56,430 nt of DNA from Acidimicrobiales bacterium (lineage in GTDB: Bacteria > Actinomycetota > Acidimicrobiia > Acidimicrobiales > RAAP-2). The stretch spans positions 1 to 56,430 of the forward strand of contig JASHUY010000056.1 of the NCBI GenBank assembly GCA_030039755.1, given 5' to 3'. Of the stretch, positions 6,687 to 14,977 are shown piece by piece (within the stretch, counting starts at the first letter, position 1; the number at the start of each line of letters is the position of its first letter). The notes beneath the pieces are model-generated. The model saw only the letters and a program-made list of their open reading frames with translations, was not told the DNA's origin and did not search any database. The position numbers were made by a program, and so were the translations under genes.

Positions 6687-7907
6687 TCAGTACACGCGGA
6701 TCAGGCTCGGCCCCGGGGAGTCGGGGCGGAGACGGCGGGCGGCGTCCTCTACAAGGTCGTGTCCGAGACCGGGGCGCTCGGAAGCCACCAGGTAGCCGTC
6801 CCGCCAGACGAAGGGGGGGTCGGTGAGCTCGTCGTAGATCCCGTCGAAGCGCTCGATCCCCTCCAGGATGAGGAAGTTCTGCGAGCAGAGCGAGAGCTGC
6901 ACGGAGGCCGCGGCGATCATCGGGCCGCCGTACACGTGGGGAGCGACCTGGACGTAATGGGGCTCGGCCATGGTGGCGATCTTCTTGGCCTCGGTGATCC
7001 CGCCGACGAGGCCGACGTCAAAGTTCCAGATCGACGCCGCGCGGTGCGAGAGGAGGCGGGCGAAGTCGTACTTGGAGGTGAGCCGCTCCCCCGTCGTGAT
7101 CGGGATGCTGGTGGCCCGTGCGACCCGGCCGAGCGCCGCCATGTTCTCGGGGGGAACCGGTTCCTCGAACCAGAGCGGGTCGTACCGCTCGATCCGCCTG
7201 GCGAAGCGGATGGCGCTCGCAGGGGTCATCTGGCCGTGGGTGCCGATCAGGATGTCCGCCGCGTCCCCGACCTCCTGGCGGATGGCGGCGACCACCGCCT
7301 CGGCGGTGGAGAGCGCGCTCGGGGAGAACTGGAGCGGCACGGTCTGACCGAGCCCCTGGTCCTCGCTGACGTCGAGCGAGAACGGATCGAGCTTCACGGC
7401 GGTGAAGCCGAGATCGACGTAGTGCCGGGCGCGCCGGGCGGCGAAGGCCGGGTCGAGCCACAGGCTGCGGAAGCTGCCGGCGGCGGCGTCGGCGTCGGCG
7501 GCGTAGAGGTACGTGTAGGTCCTCACCTTGTCTCGGACCCGCCCGCCGAGCAGCTGGTGGACAGGCCGGTCGAGGTCCTTGCCGACGATGTCCCAGCACG
7601 CCATGTCGAACGCGGACAGCATCGCCAGCTTGGTCTGCTCCGGAGCGTGGCTGTAGCCGGCGCGCCCGTAGATCTTGTCGAACAGCTCCTCGGCGTTGTA
7701 CGGGTCGTGGCCGACGAGCGCCTGGTCGGCGAGATCCTCGAGCATGGCGACCACGACCGGCCAGCGGTAGGCGGACGACAGCAGCATCATCTCGCCGTAG
7801 CCGGAGATCCCGGCGTCGGTGTCCAGCCGCATCACCATCCAGAGCCGGCCGCCGCGCTGGGGGGGAGGGAGCGCGATCGGGAACACCTCGTAGCCGGTGA
7901 CCTTCAT
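6687..7907 (-). CDS. Enolase-superfamily (mandelate racemase/muconate lactonizing type) sugar-acid enzyme
   Basis: 406 residues with the full family layout: N-terminal capping domain (to about 125), then a barrel with the acid/base lysine in TAVKLDPF, metal-site glutamates in WFEEPVPPEN and TGERL, and a C-terminal HVYGG. The closest patterns I recall are galactonate/gluconate dehydratases and galactarolactone cycloisomerases. The usual first metal ligand, Asp in Dx(H/N)G, here reads G222-T-H224-G, so the ligand set may be altered or supplied by His224. It is divergent from the sugar ABC operon at 8144 and probably acts on the acid sugar which that importer brings in. Substrate not assignable. 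Confidence 0.85.
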   Translation of the reverse strand: MKVTGYEVFPIALPPPQRGGRLWMVMRLDTDAGISGYGEMMLLSSAYRWPVVVAMLEDLADQALVGHDPYNAEELFDKIYGRAGYSHAPEQTKLAMLSAFDMACWDIVGKDLDRPVHQLLGGRVRDKVRTYTYLYAADADAAAGSFRSLWLDPAFAARRARHYVDLGFTAVKLDPFSLDVSEDQGLGQTVPLQFSPSALSTAEAVVAAIRQEVGDAADILIGTHGQMTPASAIRFARRIERYDPLWFEEPVPPENMAALGRVARATSIPITTGERLTSKYDFARLLSHRAASIWNFDVGLVGGITEAKKIATMAEPHYVQVAPHVYGGPMIAAASVQLSLCSQNFLILEGIERFDGIYDELTDPPFVWRDGYLVASERPGLGHDLVEDAARRLRPDSPGPSLIRVY

Positions 7908-8048
7908 CTCTCGCCCACATGTGGCATCTTTGCCTCGAACGTGCCGGACGCGGTGTCGCCGCCCGGACGAACCGGGAGACCGGGAGCGTGGGCGCCCTGC
8001 GTCGAGAGCGCCGGCTCGAGGGTCTCATCGCATGACGCGAAGAATCGA

Positions 8049-8078
8049 TTTACTTGCGGGTCGAGCCCGGCCTAGATT
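8049..8078 (+). promoter_or_regulatory. Probable sigma70-type promoter of the sugar-uptake operon
   Basis: TTTACT (8049-8054) and TAGATT (8073-8078) are separated by 18 bp, about 65 bases before the ATG at 8144. The divergent region 7908-8143 also holds the palindrome CACATGTG near 7919-7926, a possible operator between this operon and the enolase-family gene. Confidence 0.5.
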
Positions 8079-8143
8079 ACGGGGCGCACGCAGTCGTTCA
8101 CGTACCACGTACTCCGACCGCAAGGTCGAAAGGGGGGAGTGAG

Positions 8144-9379
8144 ATGCTCCGACGAAACGTCCTGCGGCCGAAGGTCCTCGCGGGGGCCACGGCTCTGGGC
8201 GCAGCGGCGATGCTGGTGGTGGTGCTTGCGCCGATGGCCAGCGCGAGCCGTGCCACCCCGAAGTCCGGTGTCACACTGACGGCTCTCGGCAAAGAGGTGA
8301 AAGCGCTCGAGACATTGCCGCCTTTCAAGGGCATCACATACTACGGGGGCGTTCTGAAGAACGCCTCGAAGCTAAAGGGCGACAAGGTCATGGTCGTGCC
8401 CGGCGACAGCGAGCTCCAGGCGTGCACAGAGATGGGCAAGGCCGCGGCGAGCTTCTTCACCGCAGCCGGCTTGAAGCCGACCGTCTTCTCGACCAAGGGC
8501 GGCGTGACAACACTGACCACTGCGGCGAAGGACGCGGTCTCCGAGAGCTACCAGGCGATCCTCTACGAGTGCGACTTCAGCGCGACAGAGGTCGTGCCGG
8601 CGATCGCCACAGCGGAGAGCCACGGCCTCAAGGTCATCGGCTGGGGCAGCACGCTGAAGGCGGACAAGGAGGCCCACCTCGAAGGGTCTCTGAACACAAC
8701 ACTGGGGCTGGTCGCGAGGAACGGAGTGGAGCAGGCCGTCTACGAGCACCAGGGCAAGCCCTTCCAGGCCATCATCATCGAGTCGAAGGCGGTCGGCACC
8801 TCACCTCCCGCGACGGCCGCGCTGCTCACAGAGCTGAAGACGCTGTGCCCGAAGTGCAAGTACACAATCATCACAGCCAACGTCACAACGTGGTTCACGA
8901 CGCTCTCGAGCGCCACCGAGTCGGCGCTCCTCCGTGCCCCGAAGGCGACAGTCATCTTCGACGAGTTCACCGGTGAGCTGACAGGCGTGCTCGCCGGCAT
9001 CAAGGGCGTGCACCGCACAACGACGGTGAAGACGTTCATGGGCTACGGAGGCGGCACCGCGTACCTCGAGGACCAGTCCAAGGGCGTCGGCGCCACGGTG
9101 ATCGCCGGCCAGATCGAAGAGGGCGTGGTCTGGTGCGGTTACGAGGACGTGATCCAGACCGCTCGCGTGCTCCTCGGCGAGCCGGCGCTCCCGGTCGCGA
9201 AGTTCACAGGCCCGCGGCGCCTGATCACGCCGCAGAACGTGGGCTCCGTCCTCGCGACGGGCGGTTTCGGCACGACGTTCGTGAACCAGTTCCGCAAGAT
9301 GCTCGGGCTCGGGCCGCTCTCGGGCTCCGCGCTGACCAAGGCCGCCACCCTCACAGGGGCGTTGACGGCCAAGTCCTGA
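8144..9379 (+). CDS. Sugar ABC transporter, periplasmic-binding-protein type (ribose/autoinducer class)
   Basis: 411 residues. ATG at 8144 follows AGGGGGGAG. A long signal peptide (hydrophobic AGATALGAAAMLVVVLAPMASAS) should be cut after an Ala-Ser-Ala site. The mature part has the two-lobe type-1 binding fold: VMVVPGDSELQACTEMG, then VIGWGST, then AIIIESKAVGT. It is first in the operon with the dual ATPase at 9500 and permease at 11228. The extracellular domain captures a ligand for import; identity unknown, probably a sugar or sugar acid given the dehydratase and dehydrogenase nearby. Codon use stands out: I count about 19 ACA among 49 Thr codons, against none noticed in the next two genes. 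Confidence 0.88.
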   Translation: MLRRNVLRPKVLAGATALGAAAMLVVVLAPMASASRATPKSGVTLTALGKEVKALETLPPFKGITYYGGVLKNASKLKGDKVMVVPGDSELQACTEMGKAAASFFTAAGLKPTVFSTKGGVTTLTTAAKDAVSESYQAILYECDFSATEVVPAIATAESHGLKVIGWGSTLKADKEAHLEGSLNTTLGLVARNGVEQAVYEHQGKPFQAIIIESKAVGTSPPATAALLTELKTLCPKCKYTIITANVTTWFTTLSSATESALLRAPKATVIFDEFTGELTGVLAGIKGVHRTTTVKTFMGYGGGTAYLEDQSKGVGATVIAGQIEEGVVWCGYEDVIQTARVLLGEPALPVAKFTGPRRLITPQNVGSVLATGGFGTTFVNQFRKMLGLGPLSGSALTKAATLTGALTAKS

Positions 9380-9389
9380 CCCTGCGAGG

Positions 9390-9423
9390 GGCCCGAGGAG
9401 GGGCGCAGATCCCTCCTCGGGCC
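9390..9423 (+). terminator. Intra-operon hairpin after the sugar-binding protein gene
   Basis: GGCCCGAGGAGGG (9390-9402) pairs perfectly with 9411-9423 around an 8-base loop, 11 bases past the binding-protein stop. With no U-tract and cotranscribed genes downstream, it more likely stabilises the 5' mRNA or causes partial termination, so binding protein exceeds transporter. Confidence 0.75.
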
Positions 9424-9499
9424 TCCGAGGGACCACCGGATCTCGCAACGGGACGGTGCGGGTGAGGCGACGGGACACGAGCGGCCAGGCAGGCATGGG

Positions 9500-11212
9500 A
9501 TGAGCGGGCAGTTCGAAGGCCCGGAGCGGGCGCCGTCCACCGTGGAGCACGAGCAGCGAGGTGGTGGTCGCGACCCCGTGCCGGCACTCGTGGTGCGGAA
9601 GATCTCCAAGTCCTTCGACCGCACGAGAGCGCTCGACGACGTCGACCTGACGATCAACCGGGGCGAGGTGCTCGCGCTGGTGGGCCAGAACGGGTCCGGC
9701 AAGTCCACGCTCGTCAAGGTCCTCTCCGGGTACCACGAGCCCGAGCCGGGCGGCGAGCTCACGATCGAGGGCGTCGACGTCCCGCTGCCGCTCCCGCCCG
9801 GCAAGGCGAGCGAGATCGGCCTCAGCTTCGTGTACCAGGACCTCGGGCTCAGCGGTGGCATGAGCGTGCTCGAGAACCTGAACCTCAGCTCGCGCAGGCG
9901 GCGCGGTCTCGGCGCCTGGTCGCCGATCTGGTGGCCACGGGAGCGTCGCCAGGCGAACGCGGTCTTGAAGCTCTACGAGGTCTCCCTCGATCTCCGCACC
10001 CGTGCCCGCGACCTCGCCCCCGTCGACCAGGCCCGTCTCGCCATCGTCCGCTCCGCGAACGACCTCCGTCAGTTCCAGGCGAGCCGGGGGGACCGTTGCT
10101 CGATACTCGTGCTCGACGAGCCCACCGTCTTCCTGCCTGAAGAGGACGTCCGCTTCCTCTTCGACCTCATCAGGACGATCGTGAACTTGGGGGGAAGCGT
10201 CCTGTTCATCTCGCACGACCTCGCGGCGGTCAGGGAGATCGCCGACCGGACGGTGGTGTTCCGCGACGGCCGCAAGGTCGCCGAGGTCCTGCGCGGCGAG
10301 GTCGACGAGGAAGAGCTCGTGAACCTCATCGTCGGCACGGCGACGACGCGGAGGTCGGCCACGCCCGAGGGCGCCGGAATTCCCGCCGAAGCCACGAGCC
10401 GTCCGGCGGCGCAGCAACCCGTGCAGGCGAATGGAGGCGGCCTCCCCCCGCCGACGCCACCGCGGCCGGAGCGGGTCATCAGGATCGACGGACTGGCGGG
10501 CGGTCGCCTGCGCGAGCTGTCCCTCACCCTCGCCGCCGGCGAGATCGTTGGCCTCGCGGGCCTGATCGGATCGGGAGCAGAAGACGTGCCGTACCTGCTG
10601 TTCGGCGCGCTGGCGGCTGCCGCGGGCACGCTCGAGGTCGATCGTGAGATCCTGTCCATCCCGCGGATCACGCCGAGCGAGGCGGTCCGCAGGCACCTCG
10701 CACTGATCCCCGCGGACCGCAAGCAGTTCGGCCTCGGCCTTTCGCTGGACGTCTGGGAGAACATGGTGATGCTCGTCCAGGGCGACTACTTCCGCCGCGG
10801 GCTCTTCCGCCGCGACGAGCTCGTGGAGGTCGCGGAGCGGGGCGTCGACGACTTCGGCATCAGGCCGCCCCGCGTCGACGTGCGGGCGAATGCGCTCTCC
10901 GGGGGGAACCAGCAGAAGCTGCTGCTCGCCAAGTGGCTCCTCGCGCGACCCCGGTTGCTGGTCGCGCACGAGCCGACCCAGGGCGTCGACGTGGGCGCGC
11001 GTCGTGACATCTACCGTCTCGTACGCGGAGCCGCAGAAGCCCAGGCGATGGCCGTGGTCTGGGTCACCACCGATTACGACGAGATCGCGGAGGTGTGCGA
11101 CCGCGTCGTGATCGTCTCGAAGGGACGGCAGTCGGGCGAGCTCCGGGGCGCCGAGATGAGCGACGACTCGATCAGCGCCGCCGTGTTGCGGCAATTCGAG
11201 GAGGTGGGGTAG
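9500..11212 (+). CDS. Dual-domain sugar ABC ATPase (RbsA/MglA type)
   Basis: 570 residues, two fused ATPase domains. Domain 1 has Walker A GQNGSGKS, Walker B ILVLDEPT and the H-loop SHDLA, but its signature region reads LAPVDQARLA instead of LSxGQ. After a Pro-rich linker (about 295-330), domain 2 has a degenerate Walker A (GLIGSGAED, no Lys) and an intact LSGGNQQK signature. In this family one composite site is commonly degenerate, so function is expected. It powers import by the permease at 11228 with the binding protein at 8144. Confidence 0.92.
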   Translation: MSGQFEGPERAPSTVEHEQRGGGRDPVPALVVRKISKSFDRTRALDDVDLTINRGEVLALVGQNGSGKSTLVKVLSGYHEPEPGGELTIEGVDVPLPLPPGKASEIGLSFVYQDLGLSGGMSVLENLNLSSRRRRGLGAWSPIWWPRERRQANAVLKLYEVSLDLRTRARDLAPVDQARLAIVRSANDLRQFQASRGDRCSILVLDEPTVFLPEEDVRFLFDLIRTIVNLGGSVLFISHDLAAVREIADRTVVFRDGRKVAEVLRGEVDEEELVNLIVGTATTRRSATPEGAGIPAEATSRPAAQQPVQANGGGLPPPTPPRPERVIRIDGLAGGRLRELSLTLAAGEIVGLAGLIGSGAEDVPYLLFGALAAAAGTLEVDREILSIPRITPSEAVRRHLALIPADRKQFGLGLSLDVWENMVMLVQGDYFRRGLFRRDELVEVAERGVDDFGIRPPRVDVRANALSGGNQQKLLLAKWLLARPRLLVAHEPTQGVDVGARRDIYRLVRGAAEAQAMAVVWVTTDYDEIAEVCDRVVIVSKGRQSGELRGAEMSDDSISAAVLRQFEEVG

Positions 11213-11227
11213 CTGGACACGTCACTC

Positions 11228-12280
11228 GTGCAAGAGAGCGGGAGCGGGCCTGTTCCGGAGACTCCCGGGGAGCGGGAGCGGCGCACCGAGCAGACCCTAC
11301 GGGGCGGCCTGGCTCGCATGAGCCACGGCCTGGACCGGTACGCGCTCATCATCGCGTTCGTCGGGATCCTCATCGGGTTCAGCGCGGCCGACTCGTCGAC
11401 CTTCGACACCGTCGCGAACCTCTCGAACATCCTGGGCTCCCAGGCGGTGCTCTTCATCCTCACGGTCGCGGTGCTCCTCCCGACGATCATGGGCGACTTC
11501 GTCGATCTCTCCCTCGGCGCGTCCCTGGGGCTCTCGGCGATGACGATCGCCGTCTTGAACGTGAACCACGGCGTGCCGATCGTCTATGCGTGCCTTGCCG
11601 GGGTGGGTGCGGCAGTCGTCGTCGGCCTGGTCAACACGGTCTTCGTCGTCTACTACGGCAACGACCCGTTCATCATCACCCTGGGCGTGATGACGGTCGT
11701 CGAAGGCGTCACGTACATCATCTGCAGCAACGCCACCGTCGGAGTCGTCTCGACGGGCTTGTCGAACTGGATCTACACGAACACGTTCCTGTCGATCCCG
11801 CTCGAGTTCTACTACGCGCTCGCGATCTTCGTCGTGGTCTGGTACGTGCTGAGCTTCACGCCGGTGGGCCAGAAGGCGCTCGTCATCGGTCAGTCGCGGG
11901 AGGTCGCCCGCCTGAGCGGCTTCCACGTGAACCGCCAGCGCGCGTGGGCGTTCATCATCGCCGCCGCGATCGCCGGCATCGCCGGCATCGCGTACGCGGG
12001 CACGTACGGCTCCGTCGACCCCACGGCGGGGAGCGTGTACATCCTCCCGGCGTACGCGGCGGTCTTCCTCGGCGCGACCGCGATCCATCCGGGACGGATG
12101 AACGCCCTCGGCGCGCTCATCGCCGTCTACTTCCTTGCGGCCGGTACCGCCGGACTCGAGCTCCTCGGGGCGCAGGCCTACGCCCAGCAGATCTTCTACG
12201 GTGCAGCGTTGGTGGTGGCCGTGGCGTTCCCGACGGTGACCCGCAAGCGCATCTTCAAGCGGCGGAGGGCACCGGCGTGA
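11228..12280 (+). CDS. Sugar ABC transporter permease (RbsC type)
   Basis: 350 residues with a hydrophilic N-terminal stretch of about 35 residues, then roughly eight to ten membrane segments. The family loop appears as GDFVDLSLGASLGLSAM near the third helix and again near YGSVDPTAGSVYILPAYAAV. The start is GTG at 11228, 15 bases after the ATPase stop; an in-frame ATG at 11318 just before the first helix is an alternative. It forms the channel with the ATPase encoded just upstream. Confidence 0.92.
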   Translation: MQESGSGPVPETPGERERRTEQTLRGGLARMSHGLDRYALIIAFVGILIGFSAADSSTFDTVANLSNILGSQAVLFILTVAVLLPTIMGDFVDLSLGASLGLSAMTIAVLNVNHGVPIVYACLAGVGAAVVVGLVNTVFVVYYGNDPFIITLGVMTVVEGVTYIICSNATVGVVSTGLSNWIYTNTFLSIPLEFYYALAIFVVVWYVLSFTPVGQKALVIGQSREVARLSGFHVNRQRAWAFIIAAAIAGIAGIAYAGTYGSVDPTAGSVYILPAYAAVFLGATAIHPGRMNALGALIAVYFLAAGTAGLELLGAQAYAQQIFYGAALVVAVAFPTVTRKRIFKRRRAPA

Positions 12281-12402
12281 GCGGGGCGCCCCGCCCCGAG
12301 CTCCCGCCACTGACCGGCTCCGCCAACGCCGTCGACGGCGGGTTCGCCACCTGAGCCGAGACGGCCCCGTAGAGCAAGTACGAGCACGAGAAGGAGACGC
12401 CG

Positions 12403-13509
12403 ATGCGTGCGGCCGTGCTGGAGGCGCCGAACCGCCCTCTCCAGATCGAGGACCTGGCAGAGCCCTCGCCCGGCCCGGGCGAGGTGCTAGTGGCCACGAC
12501 GGCGTGTGGCGTCTGCCACACCGACCTGCACGTCATGAAGGGGGAGGTGATCTTCCCCACCCCCGCGGTGCTCGGCCACGAGGTGTCGGGAGTGGTCGCG
12601 GCCGTGGGGAACGGGGTGGAGACGGTCCGGGTCGGCGACCGCGTGGTCGCCAGCTTCATCATGCCGTGCGGCTGGTGCCGGCACTGCGTCCGCGGCGCCG
12701 AGGACCTGTGCGAGACGTTCTTCTCCTTCAACCGGCTGCGGGGAACGCTCTACGACGGGCAGACGAGGCTGCGGCGTGCCGACGGGTCGACGGTCGCCAT
12801 GTACTCGATGGGAGGTCTGGCGGAGCGCTGCGTCGTGCCGGCAACCGACGTCTTCCGCGTGCCGGACGCGTTGACGCTGCGGGACGTCACCACGCTCGGG
12901 TGCAGCATGCTGACGGCGTACGGCGCGGTCCACAACGTCGCCGCCCTGCGGCCCGGGGACGACGTGGCGGTGGTCGCCGTCGGGGGGGTGGGGTCCGCCC
13001 TCGTGCAGATGGCCGTCGCCTACGGCGCTGCACGGGTCATCGCCGTCGACGTGAGCAGGGAGAAGCTGAAGGCCGCCGAAGCGCTGGGGGCCACCCACAC
13101 GGTCGACGCCAGCGCCGTCGACCCCGTCGACGCGGTCCGCGCCGCCACGGAGGGTCGCGGGGTCGCGGTGGCCTTCGAGGCGCTGGGCAGCGCCGCCACG
13201 TTCGCCGCCGCCTGCGGCATGGCCGACGACGGCGGGGCGGTGGTGGTCATCGGCATCGCGCCCGCCGGCGTCACCGGCGCGGTCGACCTGTCCAGGTTGC
13301 CCAGACGCAAGCTCCGGATCCTCGGGTCGTACGGGGGTCGGCCCCGCGCCGACATGCCCGCGTTGCTGCGTCTGGTCGAGCGGGGTGTGCTCAGGCCGCA
13401 GGCCCTGGTGACGCGCCACTTCGACCTCGCCGACGCCGACGCCGCCTACCAGGCGCTCGCGCGCGGCGAGATCGTGGGTCGCGCCCTCGTCGACGTGGGC
13501 CCCGGTTGA
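12403..13509 (+). CDS. Zinc-dependent alcohol dehydrogenase (MDR family)
   Basis: 368 residues. Catalytic zinc ligands are visible in CGVCHTD and GHE, and the four-cysteine structural zinc lobe as CGWCRHCVRGAEDLC. The NAD(P)-binding fold has AVGGVGSALVQMA followed by VIAVDVSREKL, where the Asp after the second strand favours NAD. ATG at 12403 follows AGAAGGAG. It lies 122 bases downstream of the sugar permease on the same strand and its stop overlaps the proposed TTG of the next gene. Role: oxidising a hydroxyl of an imported carbohydrate or its product, or the reverse. Substrate unknown. Confidence 0.92.
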   Translation: MRAAVLEAPNRPLQIEDLAEPSPGPGEVLVATTACGVCHTDLHVMKGEVIFPTPAVLGHEVSGVVAAVGNGVETVRVGDRVVASFIMPCGWCRHCVRGAEDLCETFFSFNRLRGTLYDGQTRLRRADGSTVAMYSMGGLAERCVVPATDVFRVPDALTLRDVTTLGCSMLTAYGAVHNVAALRPGDDVAVVAVGGVGSALVQMAVAYGAARVIAVDVSREKLKAAEALGATHTVDASAVDPVDAVRAATEGRGVAVAFEALGSAATFAAACGMADDGGAVVVIGIAPAGVTGAVDLSRLPRRKLRILGSYGGRPRADMPALLRLVERGVLRPQALVTRHFDLADADAAYQALARGEIVGRALVDVGPG

Positions 13510-14924
13510 CCGGCCGCACCGCCGCAGGAGACGCCCGAGCTGGAGGAGGAGCGCCGACCGCCGTCGCCGAGCCCGGCCGGTCCACCCCGGTCCTCGGGGA
13601 GTTCGACGTGGTGGTGGTCGGCGGCGGGCCGGCCGGCATCATGGCCGCCGCCGCGGCCGCCCGGACCGGGCGCTCGACGGTCCTGCTCGAGCGGTACGGG
13701 TTCCTCGGGGGTGCGGGGACTGCCGGTGGGCTCAGCACCTTCTGCGGCCTGCACGCCAGGGTCCACGGCGAGGACCGCCGCGTCGTCCACGGCCTCTCGG
13801 ACGACCTCTACGGGCACCTCCGTCTGCTCGACGGGCTCGCCCCCGAGCACCTGACGATCAACGACAGGATCCTGGCGCAGGCCTTCGACATCTCCGCCTA
13901 CAAGCTCGCCGCCGACCGCCTGGTCACCGGCTGCGGGGCGACGATCGTCTTCCACGCGCTCGCTGTCGGCGTCGTGCTGCGCGACGGGTCCTCGATCGAC
14001 GCGGTGCTGGTGGAGTCGAAGTCTGGGCGACGCGCGGTGCGGGGCCGCGTCTTCGTGGACGCCTCCGGGGACGCGGACGTGGCGGCCTGGGCCGGAGCGC
14101 CGTTCGAGAAGTCTCCCGGCCTGCACGGGATGCTCTACCCGTCGCTCATGTTCCGGATCAACGGGGTCGACGCGACGGCCGCAGGGGAGAAGCCCTGGCG
14201 CACCGCCGAGCGGCTCATGGACGAGGCGGAGGCGGCGGGCACCCACCACTTCCCCCGGAAGCGGCCGATCGTGCGGCCGCAGCGCAACCCCCTCGAGTGG
14301 CGGGCGAACCTGACCCAGCTCTCGAACGCCGACGGCAGCGCCGTCGACGGCACCGACGTCCTTCAGATGACCCACGGCGAGCTCCAAGGACGCGAGCAGG
14401 TCTTCGAGGCCTTCTCTTTCATCAAGCAGAACGTCCCGGGGTTCTCCGGCGCGTACGTGGTCGACATCGCGCCGCAGATCGGCATCCGCGAGACCCGCCG
14501 GATCGTCGGCGCCTACCAGCTGAGCGAGGACGACGTGCTCGACTGCGTCGACTTCGAGGACGCCATCGGGGTGAACGGCTGGCCGGTCGAAGCACACGTC
14601 GCCGGCACCGTCGAGTTCCGTTGGCAGCGCGGCGAGCAGTCCCGCGGCTTCAACCAGCTCCCTTACCGGATGCTGCTCCCGCAGGGGATCGACAACCTCT
14701 TCGTGACCGGGCGGTGCGCGTCGATGACCCACGAGGGCCAGTCCTCCGCCCGGGTCACCGGTCCGTGCTTCGTGATGGGCGAGGCCGCCGGCACGGCGGC
14801 CGACATGGTGCTGAGCGACGGCGGCACCACGAGAACGGTCGACGTCCCGACGCTCCAGGCGCGTCTCGAGAAGAACGGGGTCTTCCTCGGAGATCACGCC
14901 GCGCAACCTGGTACCGTGCGATGA
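13506..14924 (+). CDS. FAD-dependent oxidoreductase (FAD_oxidored-like)
   Basis: The recognisable protein starts at EFDVVVVGGGPAGIMAAAAA, a Rossmann FAD site; before it lie about 30 low-complexity residues. The start is uncertain: TTG at 13506 overlaps the dehydrogenase TGA, while the frame stays open far upstream as a shadow of that gene. Later motifs are YGFLGGAGTAGGLSTFCG, VFVDASGDADVAAWAG (second FAD contact) and the C-terminal NLFVTGRCASMTHEG...GEAAGTAA. This pattern is typical of the FAD-dependent family found with sugar-acid operons. Length about 470 residues is normal. It ends ATGA, close to the selenoprotein gene. Confidence 0.85.
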   Translation: MTGRTAAGDARAGGGAPTAVAEPGRSTPVLGEFDVVVVGGGPAGIMAAAAAARTGRSTVLLERYGFLGGAGTAGGLSTFCGLHARVHGEDRRVVHGLSDDLYGHLRLLDGLAPEHLTINDRILAQAFDISAYKLAADRLVTGCGATIVFHALAVGVVLRDGSSIDAVLVESKSGRRAVRGRVFVDASGDADVAAWAGAPFEKSPGLHGMLYPSLMFRINGVDATAAGEKPWRTAERLMDEAEAAGTHHFPRKRPIVRPQRNPLEWRANLTQLSNADGSAVDGTDVLQMTHGELQGREQVFEAFSFIKQNVPGFSGAYVVDIAPQIGIRETRRIVGAYQLSEDDVLDCVDFEDAIGVNGWPVEAHVAGTVEFRWQRGEQSRGFNQLPYRMLLPQGIDNLFVTGRCASMTHEGQSSARVTGPCFVMGEAAGTAADMVLSDGGTTRTVDVPTLQARLEKNGVFLGDHAAQPGTVR

Positions 14925-14977
14925 TCCGCAGCGCGCCCGCCATGTTGCGCGCGCCGTCAGGAACGAGGAGGCACGCT

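Noticed and set aside
12504-13505. Long N-terminal extension of the FAD oxidoreductase
   Set aside because: This part is a shadow of the alcohol dehydrogenase gene; similarity to FAD proteins begins only after about 13590.
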